Shown one piece after another: positions 62,231 through 64,000 of a stretch of 64,000 nucleotides of DNA. Both the position numbers and the translations under genes were made by a program. The notes below the pieces were generated by a model, which made no database searches, was not told where the DNA came from, and was given only the letters and a program-made list of their open reading frames with translations. The stretch is from NCBI RefSeq assembly GCF_001303895.1, contig NZ_LJSD01000037.1, positions 186,001 through 250,000 on the forward strand, read 5' to 3'. The stretch is from Mesorhizobium sp. 1M-11 (GTDB taxonomy: Bacteria > Pseudomonadota > Alphaproteobacteria > Rhizobiales > Rhizobiaceae). Every line of letters begins with the position of its first letter. Within the stretch, counting starts at the first letter, position 1.

Positions 62231-63262
62231 TCAGCGGATCGGCGGAGCGTATTGCAGGCCGCCCTTCGTCCAGAGCCCATTGAGGCCCCGCGCGATCTTG
62301 AGCGGGCTGCCGGCACCGACATTGCGCTCAAACATCTCGCCGTAATTGCCGACGGACTTGACGATGTTGACGACCCAGTCGTTGGACACGCCAAGATCGG
62401 TACCGAGTTTGGTGTCGGCTTCCTGACCGAGCACGCGCTTCACTTCAGGACCACCAGAAGCCTTCAGCTCGTCGACATTAGCCTGGGTGATGCCGAGCTC
62501 TTCCGCCTGCAGCAGGGCAAAATAGGTCCACTTCACGATGTGATACCACTGGTCGTCACCCTGGCGCACGGCCGGGCCGAGCGGCTCCTTGGAGATGATC
62601 TCCGGGAGCACGACATGGTCGCCCGGCGCCGACAGCGTCAAGCGGATGCCATAAAGGCCCGACTGGTCGGTCGTATAGGCGTCGCAACGTCCGGAATCAT
62701 AGGCCGCGTTGGCTTCTTCAACCTTCTCGAAGACGACTGGATTGTACTCCATCTTGTTCGCCTTGAAGTAGTCGGCAAGGTTGAGCTCGGTGGTCGTGCC
62801 CGATTGCACGCAGACCGCCGCACCTGAAAGCTGCAGCGCGGAATTGACGCCCGGCAGCTTCTTGGCGTTCACCATGAAGCCCTGGCCGTCATAATAGGTG
62901 ACGCCCGCGAAGTTCAGGCCGAGCGCGGTATCGCGATTGATCGTCCAGGTTGTGTTGCGCGACAGAAGATCGATTTCGCCCGACTGCAACGCGGTGAAAC
63001 GCTCCTTGGCCGACAGCGGCGTGAACTTGACCTTGGTGCCGTCACCGAAGACGGCGGCTGCAACCGCGCGGCAGAAATCGGCGTCCAAACCTTTCCATTC
63101 ACCCTTGTCGTCCGGCGACGAGAAGCCCGAGAGACCGGTGTTGACGCCGCACTGGATAAATCCCTTGGCCTTGACCGCCTCCAAGGTGCTTGCGGCCGAA
63201 GCAGCGGACGCCATCAGACCCATCGTCGCCGCCGCCAGAATGCCGATTGCAATGTGTTTCAT
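62231..63262 (-). CDS. aapJ: General L-amino acid ABC transporter substrate-binding protein AapJ
   Basis: A 343-residue periplasmic binding protein. The signal peptide is HIAIGILAAATMGLMASAASAAS, then TLEAVKAKGFIQCGVNTGLSGFSSPDDKGEWKGLDADFCRAV, typical of AapJ. YDSGRCDAYTTDQSGLYGIRL lines the second lobe. GAGGG lies upstream of the ATG. It captures L-amino acids in the periplasm and delivers them to AapQM. First gene of the operon. Confidence 0.97.
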   Translation of the reverse strand: MKHIAIGILAAATMGLMASAASAASTLEAVKAKGFIQCGVNTGLSGFSSPDDKGEWKGLDADFCRAVAAAVFGDGTKVKFTPLSAKERFTALQSGEIDLLSRNTTWTINRDTALGLNFAGVTYYDGQGFMVNAKKLPGVNSALQLSGAAVCVQSGTTTELNLADYFKANKMEYNPVVFEKVEEANAAYDSGRCDAYTTDQSGLYGIRLTLSAPGDHVVLPEIISKEPLGPAVRQGDDQWYHIVKWTYFALLQAEELGITQANVDELKASGGPEVKRVLGQEADTKLGTDLGVSNDWVVNIVKSVGNYGEMFERNVGAGSPLKIARGLNGLWTKGGLQYAPPIR

Positions 63263-63659
63263 AACCCTCAGACCCTTTTTCGGTTGTTTGGGCGCATTGC
63301 CCGATTTTTTTTGCGAACCCCATCAGCCATTCCGGCCCACTTCCGGAACGCGGCTCCCTAGCCGACGCACAAGCTGCTCCCGTTCACGAAGAACATCGAA
63401 GGCGATAATTCCCGTGAGGTCAAGGAAAATGACCGAGCCGTGGCAGCCATCAAGCAAATAATATCGACGCTCGAACAAACGTGCCTCGATGGCTGTCGCG
63501 GTGTTCGGCAGATTGACGAAATTCAACCCCAAATTGCTCAAAAACAACGCAAGGACGCGCGGGCTGGTCCACTTGAAGCGTGACGCTGGCAATCACCCGG
63601 CGGTTGCGCCTCCGCCCCGCCCGCTCTATCCCTTCGCAACCTCAGCAGGCAGCAGGATC
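63263..63659. other. Gene-free 397-base region between aapJ and metC
   Basis: The divergent promoters of aapJ (leftward) and metC (rightward) must be here. An 8-base T run lies near 63304-63312, 40 bases from the aapJ start. A 90-codon minus-strand frame beginning with TTG has no family likeness and was not called. The base composition is more AT-rich than the flanking genes. No sigma-54 or Lrp-like site could be made out with confidence. Confidence 0.4.
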
Positions 63660-64000
63660 ATGGCAAAAAACAACGGTAATTGGGGCATCAACACGCGGCT
63701 CGCCCATGGCGGCAACGACCCGCGCGATTTCTTCGGCTTCGTCAACCCGCCGGTGGTGCACGCTTCCACCGTGCTCTATCCCGACGCAGCCACCATGACC
63801 ACGCGCGGCCAGAAATACACTTATGGCACGCACGGAACGCCCACGTCTGACGCGCTGGCTGCCGCCATCGACGAACTCGAGGGTTCCGCCGGCACCATCA
63901 TCGTGCCGTCTGGTCTGGCGGCGGTGACGGTGCCGCTGCTCGCATTCGCCTCGGCCGGCGACCATATCCTGGTGGTCGACAGCATCTACCGGCCGACCCG
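63660..64000 (+). CDS. metC: Cystathionine beta-lyase MetC, N-terminal part
   Basis: The first 113 codons of a Cys/Met-metabolism PLP enzyme; the gene runs off the right edge. The start MAKNNGNWGINTRLAHGGNDPRDFFGFVNPPV is typical of MetC; YTYGTHGTPTSDALAAAIDELEG contains the phosphate-binding Tyr and the GxxTP turn; GTIIVPSGLAAVTVPLLAFASAGDHILVVDSIYRPT precedes the active-site Tyr region. The PLP lysine lies outside the window. MetC splits cystathionine to homocysteine, pyruvate and ammonia. ATG is preceded by GCAGG. Confidence 0.92.
   Translation, partial: MAKNNGNWGINTRLAHGGNDPRDFFGFVNPPVVHASTVLYPDAATMTTRGQKYTYGTHGTPTSDALAAAIDELEGSAGTIIVPSGLAAVTVPLLAFASAGDHILVVDSIYRPT

Noticed and set aside
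63263..63340. Possible sigma-54 promoter (TGGC...TTCGC) upstream of aapJ
   Set aside because: Spacing between the GG and GC elements is two bases too long for the -24/-12 consensus.
63323..63592. 90-codon minus-strand frame upstream of aapJ
   Set aside because: Starts with TTG without a ribosome site and resembles no family. It could be a real small gene, but nothing supports it.

Overview
The window is 64 kb of GC-rich, densely coded chromosome. It almost certainly comes from an alphaproteobacterium of the order Hyphomicrobiales (Rhizobiales), near Mesorhizobium, Aminobacter or Phyllobacterium. Four things point there: a complete aapJQMP general amino-acid ABC operon, a CIRCE-controlled groESL operon, small alphaproteobacterial families (DUF2093, DUF4170, an NDUFS6-like zinc protein, an IleS lacking its C-terminal zinc cysteines), and dispersed palindromic repeats of rhizobial type. 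No IS element, prophage, CRISPR array, tRNA or rRNA gene was found. Genus placement is inference.

Layout. 1-0.99 kb: 3' end of mutL. 1.0-4.1 kb: a DMT permease divergent from its LysR regulator, an orphan tail-anchored membrane protein and a DUF2093 gene. 4.1-9.7 kb: a leftward envelope operon pmbA, cysQ-like, DUF4170, DUF374 acyltransferase, waaA, lpxK, which makes the Kdo-lipid A core. 9.8-12.05 kb: an HxlR regulator divergent from an oxidoreductase / NTF2-like / VOC operon. 12.1-18.5 kb: a leftward chain rluB, rsmD, two M16 peptidase subunits (one catalytic, one lacking the zinc motif) and a patatin esterase. 18.5-28.2 kb: tadA, a lipoprotein, ileS, a MipA-like porin, an HdeD-like protein, ribF with a HAD phosphatase, and a LysE exporter. 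28.2-35.2 kb: DUF2189 and CAP-domain proteins, a MarR-EmrA-EmrB efflux operon, OsmC, and a MarR-GNAT fusion. 35.3-39.7 kb: a TetR regulator divergent from an MFS / covalent-FAD aldonolactone-oxidase-like / PLP-enzyme operon. 39.8-43.3 kb: a methyltransferase and groESL. 43.3-50.1 kb: a phosphotransferase, a two-component system, an SDR, a Tat-exported phosphoesterase, and TetR with a NIPSNAP protein. 50.2-58.9 kb: fumC, two DoxX paralogues, ppk-ppx, a zinc-finger protein, a flavin monooxygenase and a TIGR02117 protein. 59-63.3 kb: the aap operon. From 63.66 kb: the start of metC.

Several neighbours plausibly work together. WaaA and LpxK act in lipid A-Kdo assembly. Ppk and Ppx make and degrade polyphosphate. 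The two M16 subunits probably form a periplasmic heterodimer. EmrA and EmrB under MarR form a drug pump. Many regulators have convincing inverted-repeat operators in their own promoters, and these are listed.

No clearly new defence or mobile system is visible. The most unusual feature is three families of dispersed palindromic repeats. One ~104-bp copy has inserted in frame into the signal peptide of the M16 peptidase; another family is present as a near-perfect 103-bp tandem pair that supplies the ribF stop codon. Other notable items are a decayed duplication of the groEL tail, a long tandem repeat in the disordered arm of RluB, and the uncharacterised MFS/FAD/PLP operon. Gene starts were chosen from Shine-Dalgarno spacing where possible. 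All functions are inferred from sequence motifs recognised by eye.
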